From the NCBI GenBank assembly GCA_960531495.1, contig OY482860.1:17608462-17672461 (forward strand): DNA of 64,000 nucleotides, read 5' to 3'. The translations under genes and the position numbers were made by a program. The first letter of the stretch is position 1. Each line of letters begins with the position of its first letter. Under the pieces are notes generated by a model. That model did not search any database, was not told where the DNA came from, and saw only the letters and a program-made list of their open reading frames with translations. This stretch comes from Zeus faber (lineage: Eukaryota; Chordata; Actinopteri; Zeiformes; Zeidae). Below, piece by piece: positions 1 to 12,075 of this stretch.

Positions 1-1690
1 CCAAGACCATCCCTAATCGTAGAGACAAGACGAGGAGGGGCAGAGATAAGGATAGCTGTTTTGTCTGCATTTAGCTGTGAGAAGTGATCTGCCATCCAGT
101 TTTTTATAGCGTTTAGGCAGTTATTCAAAACTGACAATATAGCTGTATTTTGACGTTTAAAAGAGATTTATAATTGAATATCATCTGTGTAGCAGTGATA
201 GGAGATACCTTTAAAAGTGCCTTATTAACTGCCCAAGGGGAAGCATACAGTATATTGTACAAGAGAAAGGGACCAAGGACTGAACCCTTTGGGCACACCA
301 CAATTCAGCGTTTCAGATGAGGAGGTGAAGCTGGCAACAAAAACTGTGAAACTCCGATCAGAGGGGTAGGAGAATGACTGCAGGGCTGACCCAGAGATAG
401 CCAGCCACTGTACGAGTCCCTCAACCAATATACGGTGGTCAATAGGACCAAAAACTGCACTGAGGTCCATCATCACCGAGACCGAACTTTCTCCTGCGTC
501 ACCATGCCTCACAATATCATTTGAGACTCTGAGAAGAGCTGTCTCTGTTGAGTGTAAGACTGAAAGCCGGACTGAAACTTATTTAAGATTATTATATTAT
601 TAAAGATTATTGCTCATCAATTGCAGTTGTGAGCTGTTCAGCAATCACTTTTCCTAAAATTGTTGATACAAAAGGCAACTTGGAGATGGCCGTGTCATCT
701 TTCGGGAGAGACGGATCAAGTTTTGATTTTCTTTTTGAGAATTTGTTGAATAACAGATTATTTGAGTTGAGCAGACCACGAACAGATAGCAGAGAGTTGT
801 TGATAATCGATAGCACAGCTGGACCAATAGAGCTGATACATTTTTTTAATATAGAACATTTCATATGGTTAACCAGGTTAGTGAGATCTTGGAGTGTTAT
901 AAATACTCCAGGATTGTTGACCAAAAGGAGCATGCGGGCTGGGGAGAATGTTCGATCCGATGTCATTAATCATGCCACAAAGAAAAACAAGTTTTACATT
1001 CCTCACTAGAAAAATATTGGAACAGCAGGTGGTGCAGGAGTAACAATATTACTTCTAGTGTCAAATAAAGCTTTGGGATTGCACTGATTGTTAGACAACA
1101 TTAGAGAAATAGGGAGCTCTGGCATCCTTATTATTAACCATATTATCAAGAGATGTTAAAAGTTATTTTAAATGAAGATAGTGAATGTGTAGTCAGGTGG
1201 ATGTCCATAGGCGTTCGACACTTCTTCCGTCTCTCTTTAGAGAGCGAATGTAATTTATCTGAGGGGATGACTTGATCAGAGGATCTGATCTAGTCTTAAT
1301 AGGGGCCACTTCATCCAGTGCTGAAAGGCAGTGATCATTAAAAGATGGTGTGGTCAACATCAGCACAACAGAGTTAAAATTGTAAGTGGCAGAAAACTTG
1401 CTGCAGAAAACTGTTTTAGAATGTGAGAACTGATGATACGGCAGGGTGAGAAATCTAAATTAAATGACAAATCAAATAAAATACAGTTATGATCAGTTAA
1501 AAAGAGATCCTCTGAAAATAAAGAATCCGTTTTCAAACCAAGAGTTAAAACAAGGTCCAGAGTATGCTCTGTTGTGCATAGGGCCGATACATGTTGAGGT
1601 AGATTAAAACACTCTGTCAGAACAATTAACATGAATATTAAGATCACTGACAATGATAAGACGGGATAGCTTAAGGACAGAGCACAAAAA
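1..1690 (-). pseudogene. L2/CR1-group LINE remnant (endonuclease and reverse transcriptase), cut by window edge
   Basis: Degenerate non-LTR retrotransposon read on the minus strand. In transcript order, 1653-1360 gives the end of the apurinic-like endonuclease (HTLDLVLTLGLK, then LTDHNCILFDL). 966-607 gives the start of the reverse transcriptase (AISKLPFVSTILGKVIAEQL). 512-225 gives the palm block MMDLSAVFGPIDHRILVEGL followed by CGVPKG. This order and wording match fish CR1/L2-group LINEs. The frames are separated by stops and shifts, and no single frame crosses more than one block. The YADD box and 3' end would lie at or beyond position 1. Assignment to the L2 rather than a neighbouring CR1 clade is from memory of the family. 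Confidence 0.85.
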
Positions 1691-1735
1691 GTCAGTGAAT
1701 TCAGTTTAAAATATTAAAATATTATAAATATATGC

Positions 1736-1744
<9 letters not shown>

Positions 1745-1818
<74 letters not shown>
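1745..1818. repeat. (TG)n microsatellite
   Basis: About 37 uninterrupted TG units, flanked on both sides by short TA-rich runs (atatatat before, tatatat after). It explains the Cys-Val run in one frame. It lies just beyond the 5' side of the minus-strand LINE. Confidence 0.98.
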
Positions 1819-1826
<8 letters not shown>

Positions 1827-3626
1827 ATACTTTATATTACATAAGTGTGCTGGCAGCACCGCACACTTATTGCACTTTGACTTGGCTCGGTGTGACTTCA
1901 GTATACGGTATTTGCTTGGTTAGCGGGAGTTTGATACAGCATCTGCAAGCCAATAAGAAAAGAGCCTCGTGACATGCTAAATGTGGAATGATTATCTCTG
2001 ATCACAGTCACAGTTGCGCTTTGTTGTTTACATTCCAAGAACTGTGACTCGCTGAAAGCTCTGAAATATGAAACGTGGGTAAGCTAAGCACACCGTGGCA
2101 CCAATGCATGTAATATGAATCTTTGGTTTCGTGTGCCAGTACAGCTTGCGACATGGAGTTTATGCATTTATTGAAATGGAATTCTCCCTTTTTTCAACAA
2201 GTTGAATGTTTTTTTTCTCTGTAAACAACATTTAAAAGTCATTGTCTGGCAGCTGTCCTTGATGTTCACAGCTGGAACAGACACCAGAGGCCCATATCGA
2301 GGGCTACCTCCATGGGATGCCAGCTTGAACATGTTGTAAAGCATTGTGGTGTGAGTTAAAAGGGAAATAAACATTGCATGCCATGAATGGCTGTTATATT
2401 TTAAAACCCTTCTGGAACTGGCAAGCCATGGAAAGGCTTCATTTTTGTCCTTGGATGTGACATCATGGCTCATCCGGCAGACTCCCACCTCTCCCAGGGA
2501 AATTTTTTGGAATATTGAAATGCATTTGCAGTAAATCGTAAAAGGGAACAATATGTGACGGCGAGTCTCTATGTGCTTAGTTGCTTAGTAATAAGAAATG
2601 ACTCATGCTGTTGTTCTTGGCGTGTGCAAAGCGAAAATTATTCTCTCGTAAGCTATCACCAATGTGATGTATTGTTGTTTAGTGACATTTTCTTAGCCCC
2701 CTTTCACTGAGAGATAAGAGCACACACTGCTATAGAACAGACTCTTTCAGGATAACATGACAGGGTTCAACGGATACAACTGCTCTGTTTGTTTAACTAC
2801 CATTCAAATACAAATTGATAAACGGTGACAGCATATGTTGGTGGGTGTGCCCCTAGGCACCATTAACTGCAACCTATGAGCAAGCCCCCCTAGTTATAAT
2901 TTAAGCCAATGGGGTCAGGCTCTTTCTGGCTCCAAAAGCACCTAAACCTAATCCACGGGGTACATAAATATCCGTGATGCCTGGGCAGGCTCATTACAGA
3001 TGAATTGCTGTGGGAGAGTCTCTCTCACAGAACCCGGCGATGATCGGACTAACAAGAAAACAGTATTTATCAATCAACGGCAATGTGGGTAAATTTGAAG
3101 AAAAAAGTGGACAAAAATTCTGAACCGTGCTTTAAAAGACAATTTGAGTTCGGCCTCGACCAAAAGCTCAAGGTCAAAAGCTTAGAGGTGGAGGCTATTC
3201 AAAGACAGTGGCTTGGACCAGAACGCTCCGGATAATAACTATCTTCAACTCTCAGCTACACATTAAACTCTCCACACACGACAAGGGAAAACAAAATTGA
3301 TTGTAAAATAACGATATGTGTGCTAGCACTTATAACAAACAAACACAAAACCCTTCCAGTAGTATTTACAGAGAGAACTTTTTGGTGGACGTTGCGGGGA
3401 CAAGAGGAAAATAGATATGGGCATGGATGGATGGATAGCGGGGTCCAGTCTGACTGTGCAGATAGCATAAAGCATTTTCATGATTTTTTTCTATTAATAC
3501 TTCTGAGGATTCGGCACCTGCTCAGGGGACTCCTTTCCGCAGAGCATCGCTGTCAGCCAAATGATAGTCTGGGTCATCGCAGAATGGACACTGGGAGCCA
3601 AAGGGCCTCAGGATATGAACTCCCCC

Positions 3627-3629
<3 letters not shown>
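1819..3629. other. unassigned sequence without recognised gene
   Basis: I see no transposon ends, repeated motifs or convincing exons here. The longest open frame (2551-2168, minus) has no recognisable domain and average composition. A short imperfect palindrome (ctgtgggagag / ctctctcacag) lies near 3010-3032. The stretch may be unique host non-coding DNA. Confidence 0.4.

Positions 3630-3691
<62 letters not shown>
3630..3691. repeat. (CT)n microsatellite
   Basis: About 31 perfect CT units. Read on the minus strand it gives the Arg-Glu runs in the overlapping frames, so those frames are not evidence of a protein. Confidence 0.98.
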
Positions 3692-3693
<2 letters not shown>

Positions 3694-4460
3694 TTCATCA
3701 TGGACAGGAATCCTCCCGAGCCCAGGATGATAATGCGTAATGGACTCCGCCGGATGCTCGCTGACAGCACCTCCATCCCTCCATCCTTCTCCTTCCTTCT
3801 CACTCTCTTTAGACAAATTAGTGTGTTGAAGGCATGATAGGCAGTGTTGAGGGCGTCCTGTGTGTCAGTTAATGCGATTGCCATTGTGACGGCCCTGGCC
3901 ACAGCGATGCCCTGGCTAACGGGATTACCACGGCTTCCCATGTAGGCTTGGGCAGATGGACAAATACGTACGTCGTCAATTGGCAATTGTTTATTTTTTA
4001 GGGGTGAATTAACTTCGAGAATTAAACTCTGCAAATAATTTACCTATTTTAAAACCTAGCGTGTCCCCGCCGACAATGATATGCGTGGCTTCTGTGTCAT
4101 TTACTTCCTGGTGAAATCACATGCCCTGTTTATTTTATTGGATAGTCCTCGCTTTTGGCAAACCACGCGGCTTTGATATCACAATGAATGTTGTCTCACT
4201 CAGCCAATTAGAAGCTTGATTACTATCCACCACAGTTCACCAATCAAAGGAAAGATTCTTGGACATATCCAATCACCTTCAAGCCATGTGCAGTTTTTGG
4301 ATTGTGTTGACACTCCAGACCAGCGTTACTTTTGCCAGTTTTTTTTTCTGCATGATTGTTGCAAAGAATTGTCTAAGGTCAAGTGAAGATGGAGATTGGA
4401 GACTTAGGGATGTGGCAGGCAGGTCCTGCAATTTTAATACCACTTATACAAATCTTACTC
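3692..4460. other. unassigned, repeat-poor sequence
   Basis: No transposon signature is seen. 3800-3960 is balanced in composition and stays open on the minus strand (the frame containing NPVSQGIAVARAVTMAIALT). It lacks a good splice donor at its end and matches no family I know. It could be a conserved non-coding element or simply unique sequence. Confidence 0.35.
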
Positions 4461-4464
4461 CAAG

Positions 4465-5630
4465 CAGCACTCCATCAGACCAGGGTCTGCGGGGCAGGAA
4501 GGGTGCGACTGATTCGGGTTTGACATGCTTGGAGGGCTTACACCCCCACGCCCCGCAATTTTAACTGCAATTACCATCCGGCATCTGGCCGGTTGCAGTA
4601 TGGTGGGCCTCACCTTTACGCTGGACGTTGGTGGGCATGGGGGCCACGCCAGCTCTCCTGTGGGGCGGGCGGTTCTGGCGGGGTGTTGGTCTGTCTGTGG
4701 TCTGTGCCTGGCGTCCACGGCCCAGATTCTGCACCTGCGTCTTATGCCTGCACATGGGAGAGAGTTGTATGTATGCACATCAGGGATGCAGGGTCTCCTT
4801 GCAATCTCTAGGGCTTGTTTATGCTCCTCGCTGCCGGGTATGGGTGTTGTTCCATGGGCTCCTGGCTTCCCGGGGGGCTGGAGGGTCCTCTGTGGCGGCA
4901 GACATGGTGCTCGCTGTGGAGTTGTGGAGTATCTATATGGCTGTGGGACTTTGAGGTGGCTGTCGGGCTTTTTACGCTGGTTGGAGGGGCTAGGATAGAA
5001 TTCCAACCTTGCACACCAGAACAAATATGGACAAGTCCCGTGCACTTCCCCATGGACACCTCACACACAAACAGGCGGACCCATCACAGGCACACACACA
5101 CCACCAGCACCTGCTTTGAACACAGTCCCGAACACCCTCCAGATTACACCCCTCCCTCTCCTTTTCTTCCTCATTTACTGCCATAGCTATCACAAGAAGA
5201 GGCCATGTGCCAAATTAATGTTCCAATTACTGGACTTAATAAACTCTGTTCTATCGATACAGGTTGTTGTCTGATGTTTCCAAGTTTAAGTTTTGCCATG
5301 TACATGTTGTTTATTTCTATGTTCATTTGTCTCACCCGTGGTGATTCTCCCCCTCTGAGAGCAGTAATGATGATTAGTTGGTTATAGACCAAAACATGGT
5401 AAGATCGTTCTCCAAAGAGGAGAGAGTTATGGCAAGAAGCTCTTGATGATTAAAGAATTATAAAGAGTGACATTGCAGGTTGAGAAGTTGAACTCCACTT
5501 GCAGACTAACTCTGCCCAAGATGCAGTGGCATACAAATACTCTGCATTGTATGCCAAGCATGCTGACAGCACAGGAAAAAAATAAAAAATAAATCCAAAT
5601 TGTTCTGTGCTGCTCCTCCCACAGTTTTCA
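4465..5630 (+). mobile_element. 5'-truncated L1-type LINE 3' end, copy A
   Basis: The GC-rich stretch 4560-4960 matches the 3' UTR found directly behind the minus-strand L1 ORF2 at 23.7-24.4 kb (shared wording such as gcctgcacatggg, ggggtgttggt, gggtctcct). 5050-5630 matches the terminal part of two other plus-strand copies at 22.1-22.7 and 29.1-29.65 kb, including a CA-rich strip and the block ggttgagaagttgaactcca. It ends at gacagcacagg followed by an A-rich tail with taaa units. No coding part is present, as expected for 5' truncation on insertion. The open frames across it are by-products of high GC. Confidence 0.7.
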
Positions 5631-5979
5631 AACCACATACACACAAAATAGTTCAAAGCGAATGGCTCATCAGGTGTGCTGTAACATTGTGAAAGGTTGT
5701 GGACAGCGATTTATGAAATATTACTATATATACACACTATATACATATATACTTTTGGTGCTGAGATTTCATAGCGAAGAGGTTTCATAGGGAAAATAAA
5801 GGTGAGACAAAGAAATCCAGTCATCATGGAAACAACAAATATATTAGGGGAATTCCCCCACATAACTCCACACACATATTTAAAAAAATGTTAGGTTAAA
5901 AAAACAAGTTAAGTTCTTAAGTTTATGCATTAAACATTGTTACAAAATTGATTCTCAATTATTTACATAAAAAATCAGA
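5631..5979. other. unassigned AT-rich spacer
   Basis: AT-rich sequence between the L1 tail and the Tc1-like element. I see nothing recognisable in it. Confidence 0.4.
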
Positions 5980-5981
5980 TA

Positions 5982-6846
5982 CACCGATCAGCCACAACAC
6001 TTAAAACACCTGCCTAATATTGTGTAGGTCCCCCTTCGGCCGCCAAAACAGCTCTGACCCACCTAACGATGTTTAGGTAGGTGGTACGTGTCAAAGTAAC
6101 ATCCACATGAATGCCAGGACCCAAGATTTCCCAGCAGAACATTGCCCAGAGCATCACACTGCCTCAACCAGCTTGCCTTCTTTCCATAGTGCTGGTGCCA
6201 TCTCTTCCCCAGGTAAATGATGCACATGCAGCCGGCAAACCACATGATAAAAGAAAAAGAAAATGTTCAGTGTTCATCAGACGAAGGTGTTCATCAGACC
6301 AGGGCATCTTCTTCCATCGCTCCTTGGTCCAATTATGACACTCACTCTAATCGCCTAGTCTGCGGCTAAGCAGCAAGCTGCAATGCACTGTGTGTTCTAA
6401 CACCTTCCTCATAGCCAGCATTAACTTTTTCAGAAAATTATGCTACAGTAACTCTACTGTGGGATCAGACCAGACGGGCTAGGCTTTGATCCCCAAGCGC
6501 ATCAATGAGCCCATGGGCGCTGTTGACCCTGTCGACGGTTCACCGGTTGTACTTTCTTTGACCACTTTTGGTAGGTACTACCCAATGCATACCGGGAACA
6601 CCCCACAAGACCTGCTGTTTTGGCGATGCTCTGATCCATCGTCTAGCCATCACAATTTGGCCCTTGTCAAAGTCGCTCAGATCCTTACACTTGCCTATTT
6701 TTTCTGCTTCCAACACATCAACTTCAAGAACTGACTGTTCACTTGCTGCCTAATATACCCCACCCCTTGACAGGTGCTATTGGAATGAGATGATCAGTGT
6801 TATTCACTTCACCTGTCAGTGGTTTTAATGTTGTGGCTGATTGGCG
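5982..6846 (-). mobile_element. Tc1-like DNA transposon, internally deleted
   Basis: The ends are inverted copies: caccgatcagccacaaca at the left and, read from the right, cgccaatcagccacaaca. Both sit inside TA dinucleotides (5980-5981 and 6847-6848), the target duplication of Tc1/mariner elements. The transposase gene runs on the minus strand. Its start lies near 6700 (words matching an N-terminal helix-turn-helix), and the catalytic part near 6100-6330 matches the region around the second Asp. The element is 865 bp against about 1.3-1.6 kb for autonomous Tc1-like elements. Much of the catalytic domain, including the 3' third, is missing, so it cannot encode a transposase. A related end recurs at 23.1 kb. 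Confidence 0.9.
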
Positions 6847-6848
6847 TA

Positions 6849-7615
6849 TAATGGCAGTAAGAATCTATCATAATCATTTGTAGAATACATCTCCCTTTAT
6901 CTTCATATGTAGCTGAGCATTTTTCTTTCTGTTTTCTAACTGACCAATTTCATTACTGAGAAGAGCTGTTAATGTGATTAAGTTTTGACAACCCTCATTA
7001 GAAAACCTCTATCTCTACCCAGTGCCTTATTTATAAGTTTTTCTCTTATTATTCTAAGAATAATGATGAGATAAGGGGAAAGGAGGTTGTACAAGGTACT
7101 GCAGTTCAGCTGATGATGACCAGGCCAACATTGTTGACATCCCATCAGCCAATCATTGCCCAGGGCAGCAATTCAGTGAGCTTGGATCTGGAACCCTTGG
7201 CTGACGCACACACAGCAGCTTTTAAGAGATGCCTGCAGGCAGCTGTCCAGGGTTTTTCACTCCGAACAGAGATCGCCATCTCATCTATCAGATATTGGAT
7301 GCATGGGTTCAGAGCCTGTTGCATAGCCCTGTCACATCTCTTTCAGTTTGTCCTTCCTCCTCCTCCTCCGTTTCCATGTCACTGCTCTCCACCGAATAAC
7401 TGTGGTCTTTCAACCGGAATCAAAGTTATTTCGCAGACTCGGGTCACAGGGGTCTCTGATGGGCTTCAAAGCACTTTCAAGGGAGGTGGTGTTGGTAACG
7501 AGATGGAAGACCCTTACAAGTGACAAAAAAGGTTTAAAAACTCAATGTGAGGTGAAACTCACTGTTCACTGTAAAAGCTGACTGCTTTCAGGGATTTATT
7601 GATTGATGATGGATT

Positions 7616-7616
<1 letters not shown>
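6849..7616. other. unassigned sequence
   Basis: No repeat ends or coding similarity recognised. 7090-7520 is more balanced in base composition than its surroundings and includes a short (CCT)n strip near 7355. Its open frame (7113-7523) resembles no family I know. Confidence 0.35.

Positions 7617-7694
<78 letters not shown>
7617..7694. repeat. (GATA)n microsatellite
   Basis: About 19 GATA units, degenerate at the edges (gattgatt). It directly precedes a LINE/SINE-type 3' end on the minus strand, so it probably grew from that element's tail. Confidence 0.97.
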
Positions 7695-7775
7695 TGATTG
7701 ATAGACAGCAGATAGATGGATACATACTGTAAATACCTTATTCACCCACAGGGAAATTGCAATGTCAGATCAGCT
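7695..7775 (-). repeat. retroposon 3' end next to the GATA tail
   Basis: Read on the minus strand, ttgcaatttccctgtggg is followed by a tgaataa motif and then the TATC-rich tail. This is the usual form of a fish retroposon 3' end. The same arrangement recurs at 22994-23060. Confidence 0.6.
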
Positions 7776-9215
7776 AACATACAAATTAGGCAGTACTAAT
7801 GCTTATACTAAAGTAAGAAAAATATAAAAAAAGAGAAAATGACAATATGCAGTCAACAGTAAAATAGATCAAATATTGGACAATAAAAATCTGGCAATAT
7901 ACATTGAACCTCATGGACCCCCTTGGGCTCACTACTACTACTAGTTAGTATAGTGCTATTCCATGTTAACTCTGTATATAGTATTTCATTTATTTTTTCT
8001 CCATTTGACTTCTTGTCCCTTTCTTGACTACACTGCTTTTTGCTGATGTGGCACCTGGATGTCCCCACGGGGATTAATGAATTTGTATCTTATACAACTA
8101 CAATAAAATAAGCCTGAAAAAAATTGCTAATATACAATTAACCTTTTTAAATTGCAATTATACAACCAACCGTACCTATACCCATTCAAAAATAGCAATA
8201 CCTCTTTCAAAGAAAAGCAAATATTATACAGTACAATGGTTCTGTATCAAATTATTTAGCGATTAAGTCAATAATAAGAAAAATACATATGAATCATAAA
8301 ATATACAAAAAATACAATATTCTTTGCTGTTTTTACCGCTCCAATGAATCCCACGTTGATACATAACAGTACAACTTCATTTTTAGTTCCTTTTTATTTT
8401 TATGTGAAGTAGGCTTAAACCAGTGACGCTTGAAACCCCAAATAAGACCTTCACCTCAGGCAGGAGAGGCACTAAAAGCTCCAGCTACAGAAGGTCAAAA
8501 AAACTGCCTTGGAAAGTATTTTGTACCCTAAATTTCGGATTGTTTTTTTCCTCAAGGTTTCTGACGCTTTACTATTGTTCTTTCCAGACTGCTTAATGTA
8601 GTTCAAGCAGTGGGACATTTTTTAGAACATTCTTATAAGGTTGTGTTCTCATACACATCGATTCTCTAACTGCCTAAAGGTTATCCTTCTGTATAGTATT
8701 GTCCTCCTCCCCTTATTCATGTGCGGTATTGATGATATTATCGATGGCGGCTGATTGATGAGCTAGCTGATCGATTGCTCAGCCGATCGATAGAATTGAT
8801 CGGATCCACTCCCTTTCTCCTTTTGTCGTATTTATTTTGGATGCCACACCGGTTAGCTCGCATGAAATAACTAGCACACTATCTTATTTGGATGAGTTAT
8901 TGATATTAAAATATATTTTCTTAAAAGATCATGGTTCCATGGCCAAGGAGCGTCATTTTTGCTTGACGGCAATTAGTTTGTCATGCTGCTCAGTAGACAT
9001 CAATTTACACATGTACCATTAGTCAAAGTTATGTCTTTACTTTTAATGTTTTTTATTGTTATGGTCCAGCTCTGAGACCATGGCAAATAAAGAAAGCACA
9101 CAAGAGGGATTAACAAAAGGAAGGGAATTTTATTTAACAGAAACTTACCTAGTTTAACAAATGTAACAAAAACATCACTTCTAAAAAATAAAGCTGACAG
9201 GCAAAAGAAGGCAAG
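7776..9215. other. AT-rich unassigned sequence
   Basis: Mostly AT-rich with no clear gene. Around 8050-8090 there is a plus-strand echo of the retroposon end (ggggattaatgaatt, then tatctta). 8740-8805 holds a cluster of tgat/gatcgat words. Nothing else recognised. Confidence 0.35.
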
Positions 9216-9320
9216 TTTTTTTATATAATACATTTCGACGACAAGGCAATTCAAAGTACTTTACATAAAACACCAGAAGCATTAAGACAAAGTGCAAATA
9301 AACACATTATAAAAGGACAT
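9216..9320 (-). repeat. L2-type LINE 3' terminal region, first copy
   Basis: Contains aaggcaattcaaagtacttt followed by an A-rich strip. Read on the minus strand this is the common fish LINE 3' end (aaagtactttgaattgcctt). A second copy in the same orientation is at 9818-9900. Confidence 0.65.
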
Positions 9321-9470
9321 AGAATGCATAAAGTTGAAAAATAGAATACATAGAATGCATAAAAGGTACAGTGCAGTGCAAGAAATGAATCAAAGAAATG
9401 AATCAAAGAAAGTTTTACTGTTTGTTAACAATAATTTCACCTATTCTCCAATTCTCCAATTCTCCAAATT

Positions 9471-9755
9471 GCCCCACAGAACTGGTCTGAAGATCCTTTC
9501 CTTCACCTATTCCTAGAAAAGCATTTTTCCACGTCAAGGCGATATCCTAGCCCTGGAGAACCGGTCTGGAGATCTTTTCTTTGTTAACAATTATTTATGC
9601 AAATCCACGAATAGCTTTTAACCATGTCAAGACAATATCCTTGCCCCACAGAACTGGTCTGAAGATCCTTTCCTTCACCTATTCCTAGAAAAGCATTTTA
9701 CCTTGTCAAGGCGACATCCTAGCCCTGGAGAACCAGTCTGGAGATCTTTTGTTAT
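9471..9755. repeat. tandem repeat, 172-bp period made of alternating 79- and 93-bp units
   Basis: The phrase gccccacagaactggtctga starts at 9471 and again at 9643. The diverged phrase gccctggagaaccggtctgg starts at 9550 and its twin at 9722. Spacings are 79, 93 and 79. The two 172-bp units are nearly identical, while the half-units are more diverged. This implies two rounds of duplication. It lies between two LINE 3' ends. Confidence 0.9.
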
Positions 9756-9817
9756 CTGAAATAGCTGTTTCAGATAGGTCAAAGCTGTTATAATACAGTG
9801 TGCACAAGCTAAATAGT

Positions 9818-9900
9818 ATTTACATTTCAACAGTGAGGCAATTCAAAGTGCTTTAAATAAAACATCAGAAGCATCAAGACAAAGTACAAAAGACACACGT
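9818..9900 (-). repeat. L2-type LINE 3' terminal region, second copy
   Basis: gaggcaattcaaagtgcttt plus A-rich strip, same orientation as 9216-9320. It probably belongs to the L2 open frame at 10052-10444 just upstream on the minus strand. Confidence 0.65.
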
Positions 9901-10051
9901 ATAGCAGATAAATAGCAGATAAAATAGCAATGAATAGCAGATTAAGTTAAGAAATAGAATACATAAAATGCATGTAGTGCACTACATTAGTGTAGTGCAA
10001 GAAATTACTATTTGTTTGGCAAAATTCAACAAAATGAATTCATGCAAGAAA

Positions 10052-10444
10052 TTAATATTTGGTTTCATAAAATACAGCGCAAAACTTCTTCAGACTTGAT
10101 ATAAAAGAGGTGAGAGTTGCCGCAGCCCTGCAGTTTTCTGGGAGTTTGTTCCAGATATGTGTTGCATAAAAACTGAACACTGCTTCTCCATGTTTAGTTT
10201 TGACTGAGGGGACAGAAAGCAGACCTGTCGCAGATGACCTTAGAGGTCTGGATAGTTCATAACATAGCAGAAGATCAGAAATGTATTTTGGCCCTAAACC
10301 ATTCAGTGTTTTATAAACCAACAGTTGTATTTTGAAATAAATGATTTGATGGACAGGAAGCCAGTGTAAAGATCTGAGAACTGGAGTGATATCATCGCGT
10401 TTCTTGGTCTTAGTGAGGACGCGAGCAGCAGTGTTGTGAATCAA
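10052..10444 (-). pseudogene. L2/CR1-group LINE ORF2, C-terminal part
   Basis: An uninterrupted 130-residue minus-strand frame carries the C-terminal region typical of fish L2 ORF2. It shows NTAARVLTKTKKRDDITPVL, SLHWLPV, LVYKTLNGLGPKYI and AVFSFYATHIWNKLP, ending shortly after FISSLKKF. This part follows the polymerase thumb. The ending with a short tail after SSLKKF looks like the native stop. The frame is open but has no start, and the upstream palm with YADD is missing, so it is a fragment. It is better preserved than the LINE at the left edge. Confidence 0.88.
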
Positions 10445-10731
10445 CTGCAGCTGTCTGATTGATCTTTTAAGGAGACCTGTAAAGACACCGTACAGAAGTC
10501 TAGTCGTCTTAAGATAATTGCATGGACAATTTTTTCCAAATTCTGCTAAGACATAAGGCCTTTAATCCTTGATATATTCTTAAGGATAGTAGGCTGACTT
10601 TGATATTTTTATAATATGGCTGTTGAAATTTAGGTCAGAATCCATAACTTCAACAATATTGCTGGCTTGGTTTGTGCTTTTTACCATTACCAATTGAAGC
10701 TCAGCGTTGAGTTTTAATAATTTTTCTGTGT
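10445..10731 (-). other. repeat-derived sequence between two LINE coding pieces
   Basis: Wording such as caactgcagctgtctgattga, agtctagtcgtctt and gctggcttggtttgtg is familiar to me from interspersed fish repeats. It replaces most of the LINE palm domain. I could not establish which element it belongs to. Confidence 0.4.
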
Positions 10732-11121
10732 TTAGATGGATGTCATTGAAGACAAGAGCAGTCTTCCTGACTGAAAGATATCAAAACAGTTGTGTAGTGC
10801 CAAGAAACTGTTCAGCTGTTGAAAAACAACTTTCTCAATGATTTTACTAAAGAAAAGGTTTGATATAGGCCTATAATTGGTCATATGTGTGGTGTCATAA
10901 GTGAGGTGTTCTTTTTTAAGAGGCTTGATGACGGCTGTTTTCAGGGCCTGTGGGAAGAAACCTGAGAGAAGAGACGTCTTGACAATTTGTAGAAGATCTG
11001 AGGCCATGCAATTTGAAACATTTTTTAAAAAGCCTGTTGGTAGAATATCAAGGCCGCAGGAGGAGGATTCAAGATGTTGTATAATTTGAATTTTCAAAGT
11101 CTTTATTGTCATTGTATTCAT
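10732..11121 (-). pseudogene. L2/CR1-group LINE ORF2, reverse transcriptase N-terminal part
   Basis: The minus-strand frame shows SSSCGLDILPTGFLKNVSNC, then FFPQALKTAVIKPLKKEHL, TNYRPISNLFFSKIIEKVVF and DIFQSG. These are blocks 0-2 of the L2 reverse transcriptase in the right order. A frame change follows where RPHHSTETA would be expected. Together with 10444-10052 it forms one decayed element with the catalytic centre deleted or replaced. Confidence 0.88.
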
Positions 11122-11330
11122 ACAACAAGATTATGAGCGCTGCTCCTGCGGGTGCATATGGAAATACAAAATTTACAAAAATACAAATAAAAAGTTTCAA
11201 AACAGCTAAATCAAATGCACAGGTCCTATTGGTAATAAATAATGTAAAATATCTTATACCTAAAATATCTAAAATATCTAACAATAAAACTATATCCTAG
11301 AGTGCAAAGGTGTGGATGTCCCTTCACCAG
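11090..11330. repeat. A-rich interspersed repeat fragment
   Basis: Begins with caaagtctttattgtcattg, the reverse complement of a common fish retroposon end (caatgacaataaagacttt). It continues into an A-rich strip with repeated ctaaaatat words. It overlaps the 5' edge of the LINE reverse transcriptase fragment by a few tens of bases. Family unknown. Confidence 0.45.
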
Positions 11331-12075
11331 TGAAGGGGGTTATTACACTTAGCAAAACATTATTGCACACTCATTGATAGCAGCTAAGCTACATGTAACT
11401 ACACAGTATTGTCTGTGTTCATTCACTTCACAGGGGTAGCCCCCCTCCTGATAGAGACAGGGTCCCCACAGGAACCCTGGCCACCAACCACTGTAACCTT
11501 TAAGTGTCTAATACATATTTCAATCTATATTCTGTACTACAACTTCAAAATACAAAATCTTCTGAGTACATATTTTCCTCTACCTTTATGGCCTCATATC
11601 CCATCTCAGCAACTGGTACCTTGAAGCGATTTAAGAGATGACGGAGACATCAAAAATGAAGAAATATGGAACAATAATCACTGGCATGGGAGTCTGGACA
11701 ACACACCCACAACTATATTGTCCATTCTTTTAATATGACGCATGTTCAAAGGGTAAGATTGGAGAAACAAGGACCACTGAACAAGGACCACCGAACAAGC
11801 CTCTGATTGGGGCAGCGCAGTGAATGCAAAATCATCAAAGGATTGTGGTTGGTACAAACCAACACAGGCCCTGAACCCACATACACCTCAAACTTCTGCA
11901 AAGACCAAATCAAGGCTAACGTTTATGTTTCTCTTACTGAATAGTTCAAGTGGTACCTGTTACATTTACTTTGAGAAAAAACTCACAGGTGTGTCGATAA
12001 CAAAATCATCCTCCTGCAGCAATATTCCACCTGCACCCACATGACTGGCATCGACATGTAGTTTAAAATATTTAT
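11331..12075. other. unassigned sequence
   Basis: No gene or repeat end recognised. It may contain decayed gypsy integrase core sequence because it lies downstream of the zinc-binding integrase remnant on the minus strand, but I could not align any catalytic motif. Confidence 0.3.

Noticed and set aside
3522-4034. 170-codon minus-strand frame with long Arg-Glu run
   Set aside because: The Arg-Glu part is the CT microsatellite. The remaining sequence matches no family and lacks a convincing splice donor, so I treat it as non-coding.
4455-5186. Many overlapping open frames on both strands
   Set aside because: They arise from the GC-rich L1 3' UTR; the same region in three other copies does not keep any of the frames open.
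7620-7694. Regular short repeats that might suggest an array such as CRISPR
   Set aside because: It is a GATA microsatellite with no spacers; the window is vertebrate.
8740-8805. Cluster of tgat/gatcgat words, possible regulatory site or palindromic array
   Set aside because: Words overlap irregularly with no consistent unit or dyad; likely chance in AT-rich DNA.
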